DNA of 64,000 bases from Deltaproteobacteria bacterium HGW-Deltaproteobacteria-6 (lineage in GTDB: Bacteria > Desulfobacterota > Syntrophia > Syntrophales > Smithellaceae), in contig PHAT01000006.1 in NCBI GenBank assembly GCA_002840435.1, positions 124,001 to 188,000 on the forward strand. Reading direction: 5' to 3'. Below are positions 8,867 to 18,380 of the stretch, piece after piece. The notes beneath the pieces were generated by a model. It did no database searches. It was given only the letters and a program-made list of their open reading frames with translations, and was not told where the DNA came from. A program made the translations under genes and the position numbers. Numbering within the stretch: the stretch's first letter is position 1; each line of letters starts with the position of its first letter.

Positions 8867-9748
8867 TTACTTATTTATCTTTTCACCCAGAAATGGCTCG
8901 AAATGATGCCACTCGAAGGGATGCGCTTTCGCGAAACAGGCCAGATCGTCGGCATAGGACTGCGCGGATGCAAGCACCGCCTTCTTTCGATCCGCGCGTG
9001 TCGCGGCACGCACCCTGCGCCCCCGGGATACTTTGATATGATAAACCCCTTCCACCTCCTGATATACAAAGAACGTCATCAACGGCGCACCCGTCATCAG
9101 GGCAAATAAATGCGGGGTGTCCGGCAGACGCACCTCATGACCCAGAAAATCGACGACAACCGAAGTCTGCTCTCCCCAGAGCCGGTCGCCTGTCATGGAC
9201 ACAATGCCGCCTTCGCGCAGAAAATTAATCCCTTCCAGCAGGGCGAAAGGCGATTTTTCCTTCTCGCCGGTGGTCACAACCCTGATGCCCGCCTCGGCCA
9301 GTTTGTCCTTTTGCAGTTTTTCAACCTGCTCTTTATGTTTGGCGCCCAGGTAAAGCATGATCGGCAGGCCTTTCCGGTTGAGCCTTTGCGCCGCCAGTTC
9401 CCAGTTGCCGATATGCGACATGACCACAATCGCGCCGGTCTTGCCGGCCACGGCTTCTTCCAGATGCTCCCAGCCCTCCCGGATAAATTCAGCCTCTTCG
9501 CCGGCCCAGGGTATGAAGCGATGAACATAAACATCGGTAAAATTATGAAACTGCTTCCAGACGCAATAGAGATGATAAAAAAATCCGCGGCCGGCAAACA
9601 GCGCACGGTAGAATTTCAAGCTGTCCGCCACCCGCGCCGGAAACAGAAAGAAATACCCGGTGGCAATAAACCAGGAAAAAGTTTGAAAAAACCACAGCCC
9701 CAGTTTATGGGAAAGAAAAAGCGCTATTTTGTAAGTCAATTTCTTCAT
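8867..9748 (-). CDS. LpxL/HtrB-family acyltransferase
   Basis: 293 residues, close to the normal length of lipid A late acyltransferases. The catalytic H-X4-E motif is visible as SHIGNWELA (H112, E117), preceded by GAIVVM. A hydrophobic N-terminal segment (about residues 18-40) would anchor it in the inner membrane. Later motifs (VSMTGDRLWG, VVDFLGHEVRLP) also fit the family. Members transfer acyl chains to lipid A or related acceptors, and homologues accompany aryl polyene clusters. Here it is paired with a radical SAM enzyme, so it may attach the locus product to a membrane lipid. The acceptor is not determinable from sequence. Confidence 0.87.
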   Translation of the reverse strand: MKKLTYKIALFLSHKLGLWFFQTFSWFIATGYFFLFPARVADSLKFYRALFAGRGFFYHLYCVWKQFHNFTDVYVHRFIPWAGEEAEFIREGWEHLEEAVAGKTGAIVVMSHIGNWELAAQRLNRKGLPIMLYLGAKHKEQVEKLQKDKLAEAGIRVVTTGEKEKSPFALLEGINFLREGGIVSMTGDRLWGEQTSVVVDFLGHEVRLPDTPHLFALMTGAPLMTFFVYQEVEGVYHIKVSRGRRVRAATRADRKKAVLASAQSYADDLACFAKAHPFEWHHFEPFLGEKINK

Positions 9749-9785
9749 GACATTTCCTGATCCCCGCGATGAACCGCCAATGCAG

Positions 9786-9813
9786 TTGTTTTACTGACCG
9801 TATTAAATATAAT
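9786..9813 (+). promoter_or_regulatory. Predicted sigma70 promoter for the HD-GYP gene
   Basis: TTGTTT, a 16-base spacer and a perfect TATAAT lie about 120 bases upstream of the HD-GYP start, in the divergent gap. Confidence 0.55.
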
Positions 9814-9935
9814 TTTGCCAGTTATTCAATCAATTATTTTCCGCCCGCAGGCAGAAAAGCATTTTTTAAGTAAAACCTTTCATGTTATGGTATCGTTAAA
9901 TTTATTCAGGAAAGGGACGATGATTCCGCAGCGCC

Positions 9936-11327
9936 ATGGCCAATCCACCATTCAAAACAACAGTAAGGGATTTCTTAACTTTCTGGAAACCGTCCCTGGC
10001 CAGGAAGTTGACACTCTCTTTTACCATTTTCGGTCTGCTCATCGGCTATGCGGTTTTTATTTTTCTGGCCGTCTCTTCGACAAACACCTTCATTAAAGTG
10101 ACATCGGAATCGGTCGGACAGTACCTCGCATCCCTCTCCAGGGATGATATCGCCGATAAGGAAGGCGAACTCTTTAAAATCATCGACCAGCGCATGATGA
10201 ATATTGAGAAAACCGCGGAAGTTTTGCAGGGTATTTTTCCGTCGTTAAAATATGACCTTTATTTTCAAAAGGACGGGATCTGGCGGCATACCTATAAGGA
10301 TGCGCAGGGCGCCGTTCAGTCAGAAACCGTCGTTGATCCTGTCTTTTCCCAATCGCTGGATAAAGCTAAAACAAAGAGAATTCAAACATCATCACTTTTC
10401 TTCTACGGCGCCGAAGACACGGTTAATGTCAAAATCAATATCAGTCCCGGGCACGGCGGCTATACGCAGATTATTTCTTTTGACATCCATCGGATGGGTT
10501 TCCTTAAAATGCTGCAAAGGAACATTTCCAAAGCGGTTCTTTTCTTCGTTCTGCTGCTCGTTATTTCACACACACTGGGTCATCTCTTCAGTTTCCGGCT
10601 TGCGCGGCCTATAGAAAAACTCTCCCGGGAAGCGGAAACCATCGCTTCCGGACAATATGAGCGCCGGTTTACAACAGATCGGAAAGACGAAATCGGCATG
10701 CTGGCAAAGTCCTTGAACACCATGGCTTCCCGGATTATTGACGGAACCCGCGAAAGAGAAAATCTGCTGCTGGGGATTCTGATTGCTCTGACTCGAGCCA
10801 TTGATGCCAAGTCTCCCTGGACCGCGGGCCACAGTGAACGGGTCACGAAGTTCGCGGAGGCCATCGGCCGCGGCCTTCCCTTGAATGATGAAGAGATGCA
10901 CGTCCTGTCCATTTCGGCCATTCTCCATGACATCGGTAAAATCGCCGTCCCGGAGCAGATTCTCGATAAGCCGGGAAAACTGAACGATGAAGAATTCGCC
11001 GTCGTCAAGAAGCATCCGCGGGCGGGAGCGGAAATCATCTCCTCCATTCCTTCCTATGAAACGATTCTTCCGGGGATTCTCCATCATCATGAACGCTGGG
11101 ACGGGCAGGGCTATCCGGCGGGTGTCTCAGAAAGGAATATCCCTCTTTTTGCCCGGATCATTTGCATTGCCGATGTTTATGACGCGCTGACGGAAGACCG
11201 GCCTTATCGCAAAGCATGGGAGAGCGGCCAGGTCCTGCAGTTTTTTGAAGAGCAGAAGGGGAAAATGTTCGATCCCGAACTCGTGGATATTTTTATGAGC
11301 GTTCTTAAAAACCAAAATAATAATTAA
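9936..11327 (+). CDS. Membrane HAMP/HD-GYP protein (cyclic di-GMP phosphodiesterase type)
   Basis: 463 residues: transmembrane segment at about 28-50, a periplasmic sensor region to about 190, a second transmembrane segment (AVLFFVLLLVISHTLGHLF), HAMP (RLARPIEKLSREAETIASG) and an HD-GYP domain from about 280. Metal and substrate motifs are HSERV, LHDIGK, HHERWDGQGYP and IADVYDALTEDRPYR, so the site looks intact. HD-GYP enzymes hydrolyse cyclic di-GMP. The ribosome-binding site of the ATG at 9936 is poor. A better AGGAAAGGG precedes an ATG at 9920, but that ATG is out of frame. It stands between minus-strand polyene genes and may regulate surface behaviour. Confidence 0.9.
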   Translation: MANPPFKTTVRDFLTFWKPSLARKLTLSFTIFGLLIGYAVFIFLAVSSTNTFIKVTSESVGQYLASLSRDDIADKEGELFKIIDQRMMNIEKTAEVLQGIFPSLKYDLYFQKDGIWRHTYKDAQGAVQSETVVDPVFSQSLDKAKTKRIQTSSLFFYGAEDTVNVKINISPGHGGYTQIISFDIHRMGFLKMLQRNISKAVLFFVLLLVISHTLGHLFSFRLARPIEKLSREAETIASGQYERRFTTDRKDEIGMLAKSLNTMASRIIDGTRERENLLLGILIALTRAIDAKSPWTAGHSERVTKFAEAIGRGLPLNDEEMHVLSISAILHDIGKIAVPEQILDKPGKLNDEEFAVVKKHPRAGAEIISSIPSYETILPGILHHHERWDGQGYPAGVSERNIPLFARIICIADVYDALTEDRPYRKAWESGQVLQFFEEQKGKMFDPELVDIFMSVLKNQNNN

Positions 11328-11354
11328 AAGGAATAAACCGGATGCATTTACTCT

Positions 11355-11385
11355 GTTTGGCCGGGTCAAACAGACCCGGCCAAAC
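11355..11385 (+). terminator. Hairpin terminator between convergent genes
   Basis: A perfect 13-bp stem (arm GTTTGGCCGGGTC, 5-base loop) is followed by ATTTTCC. It lies 28 bases after the HD-GYP stop and just before the convergent ligase stop, so it probably ends plus-strand transcription and perhaps both. Confidence 0.8.
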
Positions 11386-11395
11386 ATTTTCCTTA

Positions 11396-13111
11396 TTATC
11401 CGGCAAACTTTCCCTCGGCTTTCAGCTTGGCGATTTCTTCTTTTTCCAGCGTGTTGAAGGCCACTTTGCCGACCAGGGTTTTGGGCAGATCGCTGCGGAA
11501 CTCTATTTGCCGCGGACAACTCCACTTGATCAGATGTTCACGGCAATAGTTAATCAATTCCTTCTCCGTTTCCGGGCTCGCGTCGGATGGATTCTTTAAA
11601 ACAACAAACGCTTTCACCGCCTGAACCTGAGCCTCATCCGGCACGCCGATCACGCAGGCATCCCGCACTTTGTCATGTTTGTAGAGCAGTTCTTCCACCT
11701 GCGCGGGATAGACGTTCATGCCGGAAGATTTGATCATCCGCTTCTGCCGCAGTTTGAAATAAAAGAATCCGTCCGCATCCATCGAACCGATATCGCCGGT
11801 GTGCAGCCAGATCCGTCCGTCGGCATGCGTCTTCAGGGTATTGGCGGTCTCCTCGGGCGAGTCGAGATAGCCCATCATCACGGCGGGACCGGCGACACAG
11901 ATTTCACCTTCTTCGCCAAGCGCCGCTTCTTCGATTGTGTCCAGTTTGACGATCTTGGCCAGCATGTCCGGAAAAGGTATGCCGATGCTGCCTTCGCGAT
12001 AGCAGCCAAGGGGAGTGGCCATGATGGCGGTCACGGCTTCGGTGAGCCCGTAGCCTTCCAGGAGTTGAACATTGCCGCCCTGCTTTTTGACCATGTCTTC
12101 AAAGCGTTCTTTCACGGGCCGGGGTAAGGCATCGGCGCCGGAAAAGGTCGCCCGAAGGCAGCTCAAATCCGCTTTATGCATCTTGGGATTGCGGGAAAGG
12201 GCGTCAAAGAGCGTGGGGACGCCGATAACAAAAGATGGTTTTCGTGAACGAATTAAATCGGCAACGGTCTCCGGCGTAAAGATAGGAACAAGAATACTTT
12301 TACCGCCGCCCATAAAACAGGCATTGATACAGACGCCGAGACCGAAACCGTGAAAGATCGGTAAAATGGCCAGCACGGATGTGGCGTCGTCCAGTTTTCC
12401 CCACTCCGACACCTGCTTGCCTTCGGAGATGAAATTCATGTTGGACAGCATGATCCCCTTGGGCACGCCCGTGGTGCCTCCGCTATACAGAATCACGGCC
12501 AGATCGTCCGTGTCCATTTTCACCTGCGGCACTTTGGGGTACTTTCCTTTCATCAGATCCGCCCACCATTTGACCATCGGGTCTTCGGGCACTTTGGGAA
12601 TGAGCCTGCCTTTGGTGAGATTGAAGCCAATCCGTTTGACAAGGCCCAGATAATCAGGAATCCGGGCCAGAATCAGTGTTGTGAGCGGCGTTGTTTTTTG
12701 CACTTCTTTGAATTTGGCGTAAAAAGCGTCGAGCGTCAGGGCGAAGCGGCTCTTGGCCACGTTAAGATAAAATTCAATTTCTTTGGCCGTGGACAGAGGA
12801 TGGATCATGCTGGCTACGGCGCCCAGTTTGTTGGCGGCATAAAAGCAGATGATACCCTGCGGGGAGGTCGGCATGGAAATGGTGATCCGATCATCTTTCT
12901 TAAGGCCCAGCGCGGAAAGTGCGTCGGCGCACTGGTCAATTTCGGAAATAAACTTGCGGTAGGTGGATGTGGTGCCCATAAAATCGTAGGCGACGGCTTC
13001 GGGCTTTTCCCGCGCCGTCTGCAGAAGCGCTTCATACATGGTGACACGGGGATAATCAATCGTGTGCGGCACATTCTGATAAAACTTCAACCAGGGTTTC
13101 TGCTCATACAT
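11396..13111 (-). CDS. AMP-dependent acyl-CoA/acyl-ACP synthetase (FadD-like)
   Basis: 571 residues with the full adenylate-forming fold: P-loop YSGGTTGVPKG, LEGYGLTEAV (A5), HTGDIG (A7), KLRQKRMIKSSGMNVYP hinge region and the C-terminal Lys in LPKTLVGKVAF. These enzymes adenylate a carboxylic acid and transfer it to CoA. The ATG at 13111 has an excellent AGGAGGT six bases upstream. It follows the MMPL-methyltransferase gene on the same strand, about 110 bases away. It could activate the aromatic starter or a fatty acid for the polyene locus, or serve beta-oxidation. Confidence 0.88.
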   Translation of the reverse strand: MYEQKPWLKFYQNVPHTIDYPRVTMYEALLQTAREKPEAVAYDFMGTTSTYRKFISEIDQCADALSALGLKKDDRITISMPTSPQGIICFYAANKLGAVASMIHPLSTAKEIEFYLNVAKSRFALTLDAFYAKFKEVQKTTPLTTLILARIPDYLGLVKRIGFNLTKGRLIPKVPEDPMVKWWADLMKGKYPKVPQVKMDTDDLAVILYSGGTTGVPKGIMLSNMNFISEGKQVSEWGKLDDATSVLAILPIFHGFGLGVCINACFMGGGKSILVPIFTPETVADLIRSRKPSFVIGVPTLFDALSRNPKMHKADLSCLRATFSGADALPRPVKERFEDMVKKQGGNVQLLEGYGLTEAVTAIMATPLGCYREGSIGIPFPDMLAKIVKLDTIEEAALGEEGEICVAGPAVMMGYLDSPEETANTLKTHADGRIWLHTGDIGSMDADGFFYFKLRQKRMIKSSGMNVYPAQVEELLYKHDKVRDACVIGVPDEAQVQAVKAFVVLKNPSDASPETEKELINYCREHLIKWSCPRQIEFRSDLPKTLVGKVAFNTLEKEEIAKLKAEGKFAG

Positions 13112-13220
13112 CTTTGCACCTCCTCTGCTTGTTTTAGATATTCTTATCTTATCAATGACCCATCAAGACATTCTCCCGGAGGCGGGTAAGATCCCGCCCC
13201 CTGCGTTTTACCTTCAGGCT

Positions 13221-16200
13221 TCAGCCTTCATCCTTCGGTCCAATAACTTTTTTCCCCACGAACCATTTTTCTTCTATGCCGGCTGTTGGCGAGTTGAAAA
13301 CTTTGACATCAAATCCGGCGGCGGAAATCCAACCGGCAATTTCGTCTTCGCTGCGGAAACGCTCCTGCATGCCTGTCCACTTGACGCGCGCGCCTTCAAT
13401 CCAGCGCTTCCACGGAACCCTCCTTGCCGAGGGAACGGTTGCGCGGATCAGCAGGGTGCCGCCCTTTTCGAGTTTACCGTAAATCCTCCGTAAAACAAGT
13501 TGCAACTCTTCATCGGTAATCAGATGCAGCATGTCCAGCATCATCACATAATCCACGCTGCCTTCCACGTCCGGTAAATCCGGCGCGCGTCCGACCTGCA
13601 CACATCCGCGCGTTCCGATCACACGGTTGGCAATCAGCACTCTTTCTTCATCCGGCTCCAGACCGAAGACTTTTGCGTCAGGATAAATTTCCAGAAGCCA
13701 CGTGGCCGGAATGCCATAGCCGCAGCCGATATCGAAAATCCTGCGGGGATTTTTCACATATTGGTCCAGTTCCCGAAACATCGGATCGATGATAATTTTC
13801 AACCGGGCAAAAATCCGCGGATAACCGGGTAAATGCCGGTAGCGTAAAAGCGTGCGCTTCAGATGCTCTTTGGAACCGATCTCAAATTCGCCTGACGGAT
13901 ATTGAACGGGCGCAAATATTTTTGCCATCAAAACCGGCAGGATAAAGTAGGCCCCGATTAACGCATAGCCGATGCCTAAAAATGAGACAATTCCGATGCT
14001 CTTCAAGAGCGGGTGGCTGGCAAAAATCAAAACGCCGAAACCGATTAGTGTGGTGAAGGCCGACAGAAACATCGAAAATTTGATGGTCTGCATGCCCGGA
14101 AGTTTTTCATCAAAATTGCGCTGATAATGGCAGATGTAATAAAGCGCGTAATCATCCCCCATGCCCAAAATGATAATCCACAGCATAATACCGGGGATAT
14201 CGAGCGGATGACCGATAAGCTTCAATGTGCCCAGCGTGGCGCAGAGTGCAAAGACAACCGGCGCCAGTGCCGCAAGCGACAAACGCCAGTCCAGAAAATG
14301 CAGGAAGGTAATGAGAATCAATCCGACGCTGATGATAAGAGCGATTTCCAGAAAGAGATTTTTCAGGACATCGCTAAGCCTCTTGTTGAACAAATCAGCG
14401 TCGAAGAGTTTAACGAGCCCCGCGGCGGAAATTCTGTTGAATAAATCATCCGCGTTATAATTTTTTCCGGCGGTAAGCAGACTCAATTGCGTGAAGCCTT
14501 GCGGACTTTTGGCAACGCCCAGCATTTCAAAATATTTTTCCGGCATTTCGAAGACACCGGAATCTCTCTGATGAACGATTTTCCAGAAGGGGTCAAACGC
14601 ATCGGGCGCGAAGCCGTTTTCCCGCGCCGACGCATCCAGGTCACGCTTCAATGCAGCCACACGATCTTTGTTCCAGAACCCTTGCCAGGCGGCAAAATGA
14701 CTTTGAGCCGATTCTTGGGATGGAAATAAAACGGATGGCAGAAATACCGGGGCAAGTTTTTCCTTCTCCACGTCAGAGGCCAGGAGCGCCATCAATTGTT
14801 CATTTTTTTTCTGCAATTCGCCCATGCCTGCCGCTTCCAGAAGAATGTAACATTTGCCGGAAAGATTTCCCCAGGTTTCCTGTAATTTTTTTTCGGCGTT
14901 GATCGAATCCTTGCTTACTGAATTCATAGCCTGCAGATCCACATTAAAAACCGGCTTGGCAAAAACCAGCATAACCAAACCGAAGATAATCGCGGCTGCC
15001 AGTTTCCATTTCGCGGGGGCGGCAATTTTGAGAACAGCATTGAGAAGGAAAGGGTTGGTCCGGCGTTTTGCAGGCGGCATGGCTGGAAATATTTTTGGAA
15101 ATACAAAATGAACAAAAACCAGGGCAAAAGCGACACCCAGCGCGGAAAAAACGCCGATCTCGGCCAGGATTTTAAAGTCGCTGATCAAAAGCAGCAGGAA
15201 GGCGCCAACAGTAGTCACCGTTGCCATGAACTCCGCCGACCAGACCTCGCGCGCCACCTGTTTGCCATAGGTGGTATGAGGCTGATCAAGAAAAAGCAGA
15301 TACGCGATTCCCATATCAACAGTAAAGCCCATAATAGCGCCGCCGAAACCAATAGACAGTATGGACATGGATTTGAACAAAAAAGAACAAACAAACAAAG
15401 CGGCAATGGCCCCCACGGTGGAAGGCAACAGCGCCAGAAGCCCGATGAGCGGCCGGGGAAAAGCGAAGATGATCAGAAGAATGATACACACGGTCGTTAA
15501 AATGATGGCCAACTGCACGTCGCGCTTGGCAATGGTTTCGTTATCCAGCGCGGCGCGATAGGCACCCACCGACGTCAGGACATATTGATCTTTGAAATCC
15601 GCATTGCCCCCGAGCGTTTTTCGGCAATCATCCAGAAGTTTTTCAATTTGAGCGGCTTTGGCCGTGTCCGTTCCCGATCCGGATATCCGGGCAATAATCA
15701 GCGCGTGCCGGCCGTCGGCGGAAATGAGCTGCCCCTGATAAAACTGCGCTTTATTGGCCGGCATCAGGAGAGACATTTGCCCCAGAATTACAGAGGACAT
15801 TCCCAAAGGGTCTTTGGCCATCATGTCGGCCCGGCCAATCCCTTCCAATTGCTCCAGACTCTGCCGGTTCCGGGCCACGGCCACCCGGATATTTTCCGGT
15901 GTGAGCAGCGGCTGAATTTTTTGTTCCAGATCGGACGCGCTGAACAGCGACGGCAGATTGTTATGAACATGTGCGATCAGTTCAGGAAAACTTTCTGCCT
16001 CGTCGCTTACGCCGACTTTGGTAAATAATCCGCTCTTATTTAACTGGACTGTAATAAGAGACGCCGCGCGAACGAGTTTGTCGCGGTCATTTCCCTTCTG
16101 TTCCAGATCAATAAAAATTTTATCCTGGATGGGCAACCGGCTGATCACCCGGCGTGCAGAAGCCAGCACCGGATCGTTTTGCGGCATGGATTCCAGAATG

Positions 16201-16307
16201 TCGGTTGAAATTTTTAAGTGGGTGGTTTCCCAGAAAAAAAGCAGTCCGACAACCAGAGCAGCAATAATAACAATCGACCATTTTATGGAGTATTTTTGCG
16301 GCGGCAT
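13221..16307 (-). CDS. MMPL/RND-type exporter fused to a SAM methyltransferase
   Basis: 1028 residues. Residues 1-800 form an MMPL exporter of two repeats, each with an N-terminal transmembrane helix, a periplasmic loop and about five helices. Helix 4-type signatures are GFGGAIMGFTVDMGIAYLLF and ILGMGDDYALYYICHY. The last ~210 residues are a class I methyltransferase with RIFDIGCGYGIPATW (motif I, about 855), FGLEPDEE and VMMLDMLHLI. Aryl polyene clusters normally carry an MMPL exporter and a methyltransferase as separate genes, so the fusion is notable. It should sit in the inner membrane with the methyltransferase in the cytoplasm, and may methylate then export the lipid product. Its final codons overlap a dispersed repeat. 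Confidence 0.9.
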   Translation of the reverse strand: MPPQKYSIKWSIVIIAALVVGLLFFWETTHLKISTDILESMPQNDPVLASARRVISRLPIQDKIFIDLEQKGNDRDKLVRAASLITVQLNKSGLFTKVGVSDEAESFPELIAHVHNNLPSLFSASDLEQKIQPLLTPENIRVAVARNRQSLEQLEGIGRADMMAKDPLGMSSVILGQMSLLMPANKAQFYQGQLISADGRHALIIARISGSGTDTAKAAQIEKLLDDCRKTLGGNADFKDQYVLTSVGAYRAALDNETIAKRDVQLAIILTTVCIILLIIFAFPRPLIGLLALLPSTVGAIAALFVCSFLFKSMSILSIGFGGAIMGFTVDMGIAYLLFLDQPHTTYGKQVAREVWSAEFMATVTTVGAFLLLLISDFKILAEIGVFSALGVAFALVFVHFVFPKIFPAMPPAKRRTNPFLLNAVLKIAAPAKWKLAAAIIFGLVMLVFAKPVFNVDLQAMNSVSKDSINAEKKLQETWGNLSGKCYILLEAAGMGELQKKNEQLMALLASDVEKEKLAPVFLPSVLFPSQESAQSHFAAWQGFWNKDRVAALKRDLDASARENGFAPDAFDPFWKIVHQRDSGVFEMPEKYFEMLGVAKSPQGFTQLSLLTAGKNYNADDLFNRISAAGLVKLFDADLFNKRLSDVLKNLFLEIALIISVGLILITFLHFLDWRLSLAALAPVVFALCATLGTLKLIGHPLDIPGIMLWIIILGMGDDYALYYICHYQRNFDEKLPGMQTIKFSMFLSAFTTLIGFGVLIFASHPLLKSIGIVSFLGIGYALIGAYFILPVLMAKIFAPVQYPSGEFEIGSKEHLKRTLLRYRHLPGYPRIFARLKIIIDPMFRELDQYVKNPRRIFDIGCGYGIPATWLLEIYPDAKVFGLEPDEERVLIANRVIGTRGCVQVGRAPDLPDVEGSVDYVMMLDMLHLITDEELQLVLRRIYGKLEKGGTLLIRATVPSARRVPWKRWIEGARVKWTGMQERFRSEDEIAGWISAAGFDVKVFNSPTAGIEEKWFVGKKVIGPKDEG

Positions 16308-16398
16308 GCAAACCTTTAGAATCTCTGGATATTTTTTTACTTACCCTGCGGTTTTTTAACCATATTTCCGGGGCACTGGCAAGCTAAAAACAAAAAGG

Positions 16399-16426
16399 TT
16401 GATACTATTTATTTCAGCAATAATAT
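16399..16426 (+). promoter_or_regulatory. Predicted sigma70 promoter, plus strand
   Basis: TTGATA, 16 bases, TAATAT. It overlaps an almost symmetric promoter on the other strand inside one imperfect palindrome, so the two transcription units probably compete or share control. Confidence 0.5.
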
Positions 16427-16429
16427 CAA
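16402..16429 (-). promoter_or_regulatory. Predicted sigma70 promoter for the MMPL gene
   Basis: On the minus strand: TTGATA, 16 bases, TAGTAT, about 95-120 bases upstream of the exporter start. It is superimposed on the plus-strand promoter at 16399-16426. Confidence 0.5.
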
Positions 16430-16432
16430 AGT

Positions 16433-16691
16433 ATTATTTATTCATTGTTTTTTTATTTATTTGCTAAAGATTTCTTCAATAAATGTCGATGATTTAATCA
16501 AAGAGTTTCTGGAGTGTTCGAAGAATACTCAGGATGGCGGAATCGAACAATAAAAATAATACAGCGGCCTGCCTGATGATTTTCAGCCTGAGGCCGAAAT
16601 AAATTTTAAAGTGATTCCAGCCGGATCGACAAAGACGGCACATCTGGAACTCAATACCCTCCGCGATCCCTTCCCGGGGGGTATTTTTTTT
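16433..16691 (+). ncRNA. Structured leader RNA or small RNA ending in a terminator
   Basis: From the predicted start near 16433 the plus strand folds into several helices. They are GAGTGTTC/GAATACTC (16512-16530), GGCGGAATC (16536-16544) with GATTCCAGCC (16613-16622), and CGGCCT/AGGCCG (16565-16596), followed by a strong terminator at 16653-16691. TTCCAG at 16615 can pair instead with CTGGAA at 16644, giving two exclusive folds as in riboswitches. It ends 55 bases before the response regulator-TPR gene. It matches no RNA family I recognise. It could be an attenuating leader or an independent small RNA. Confidence 0.45.
16653..16691 (+). terminator. Rho-independent terminator upstream of the response regulator operon
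   Basis: An 11-bp stem (AATACCCTCCG with CGGGGGGTATT, one G-U pair) is followed by a run of eight T. No plus-strand protein gene precedes it, so it must end a leader or small RNA. Confidence 0.8.
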
Positions 16692-16746
16692 CTGCAAGCT
16701 ATGCTACTCTTACTATGCATAAATAATATTCCATATCGGGTTTAAA

Positions 16747-18378
16747 GTGAAACAGGAAAGCAAACCGCAAATCAGTTTAAAAACGAAAAAAGTTCTGATT
16801 GTCGACGATTTTTTTAATTTTCGTCTGACCGTCAAAAATATGATGCGTTCACTGGGCATCCTGTTTATCGATGACGCCGCCTCCGGCGAAGATGCCGTCA
16901 AACTGATGGCTGTCCGCCGATTCGACATTATCCTGTGCGACTACAATCTGGGGCCCGGAAAAAACGGGCAGCAGGTGCTGGAAGAAGGTAAATTCCGCGG
17001 GTACATCAATTCCTCCACCATTTTCATTATGCTGACAGCCGAAAACACGACGGAAATGATCATGGGGGCGATAGAATATAAACCTGATGATTATCTCATG
17101 AAACCGTTCGCCAGAGAAGTGCTGGTCAACAGAATTAAAAACATCGCTGCAAAAAAACTCAACCTGCGGGACATTGAAACAGCCATTACGGAAAACGACT
17201 TCAACCGCGCGATTCACCTCTGCGATGAACTGCTCACGCAAAAGCCGGGCAATATTTCCGAAATCATGAGACTCAAGGGCGAAGTCCTTCTTAAAAAAGG
17301 AGCCTATAAGGAAGCTGCGGAATTTTACGATAAAATTCTGCTGATGGGCAATGTGCCCTGGGCTCAGCTGGGACGAGGCCGTACAGACTTTCTTTTGGGA
17401 AACTATGAGCGGGCAAAAAATATTTTTGAGCATATCATCGCTCAAAACAATAAAATCATGACCGCCTATGATTATCTCGCCCAAACCCTGATCAAAATGC
17501 ACAACCCCCTTGAAGCGCAGCAAGTGCTGATGAACGCCGTTAAAATTTCACCAAGAGCCCTGCTGAGGCATAAAAATCTCGGCAGCCTGGCCTATCGCAA
17601 TGAAGATTTCACTACAGCCGAAACCTCTTTCAAAAGCGCGGTGGATCAGGGCAAGCATTCCTGTTTCAAGAATCCCTCCGACTACACCAACCTGGCCAAG
17701 ACGCTGGTTCATTGCGACGCGCCGCAGGAGGGGCTGAAAGTACTGGGAAACGCGCTTCATGAATTTCCGGACAACAGTGATACACGCCTGCACTTAAGCG
17801 TCGCCGAAAGTTACGTTTATACCAAAATGAATAAAACCGACGAGGCCAGGCGCTCTCTGGCCACTGCGCAAAAAACCGCGGCAGAGCTGGATGGCGATAT
17901 CCCCGGCAATCTGGCGCTTGACCTGGCCGAGGCCTATCTGGCAGCGGGAGAAACGGAAAAAGGGACAGCCCTCATTAAAAGTATCGTGGAGAGCAATCAC
18001 GACAACGACGAAGTCCTGGATAATATCCGCGCCGTTTTCAAGGAAATGGGAATGGCTGAAAAGGGCGAAGCATTGATTGAAACCACGCGGGATGAAATCA
18101 TCGAGCTCAATAATAAGGGCGTGAAACTGGCTCAGGATGGAAATATTGCAGAAGCCATCACTTATTTTGAAAAGGCGGCCGATCATCTGCCGGAAAATAA
18201 AATCATCAACGCCAATGCCGCCCATGTCCTGATGCTTTATATGAAAGAACGGGGCATCCATGAGGATCGTCTCGCTCAGGCAAAAACATATCTTGACAGA
18301 GTGCGGAAAATTGACGAAAGTTACGCCGATTTTGCCGCGCTTCTGACCATGTATCGAGAACTCTCCGCCGAGGAGTAA
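16747..18378 (+). CDS. Response regulator with TPR output domain
   Basis: 543 residues starting at a GTG. Residues 15-125 form a receiver domain with the acidic pair D20/D21, phospho-acceptor D65 (ILCDYNLGPG), T97 and K119 (LMKPF). The rest is a chain of TPR repeats, for example EIMRLKGEVLLKKGAYKEAAEFYDKILL and ELNNKGVKLAQDGNIAEAITYFEKAA. There is no DNA-binding domain, so output should be protein-protein interaction. It is followed 2 bases later by a small histidine kinase and then another TPR protein, forming a signalling operon. Upstream lies the folded leader RNA, which may attenuate expression. Confidence 0.9.
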   Translation: MKQESKPQISLKTKKVLIVDDFFNFRLTVKNMMRSLGILFIDDAASGEDAVKLMAVRRFDIILCDYNLGPGKNGQQVLEEGKFRGYINSSTIFIMLTAENTTEMIMGAIEYKPDDYLMKPFAREVLVNRIKNIAAKKLNLRDIETAITENDFNRAIHLCDELLTQKPGNISEIMRLKGEVLLKKGAYKEAAEFYDKILLMGNVPWAQLGRGRTDFLLGNYERAKNIFEHIIAQNNKIMTAYDYLAQTLIKMHNPLEAQQVLMNAVKISPRALLRHKNLGSLAYRNEDFTTAETSFKSAVDQGKHSCFKNPSDYTNLAKTLVHCDAPQEGLKVLGNALHEFPDNSDTRLHLSVAESYVYTKMNKTDEARRSLATAQKTAAELDGDIPGNLALDLAEAYLAAGETEKGTALIKSIVESNHDNDEVLDNIRAVFKEMGMAEKGEALIETTRDEIIELNNKGVKLAQDGNIAEAITYFEKAADHLPENKIINANAAHVLMLYMKERGIHEDRLAQAKTYLDRVRKIDESYADFAALLTMYRELSAEE

Positions 18379-18380
18379 AA

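Noticed and set aside
16494-16697. 67-codon minus-strand frame in the 16.3-16.7 kb gap
   Set aside because: The region folds strongly as RNA on the plus strand and ends in a terminator; the frame has no coding support.
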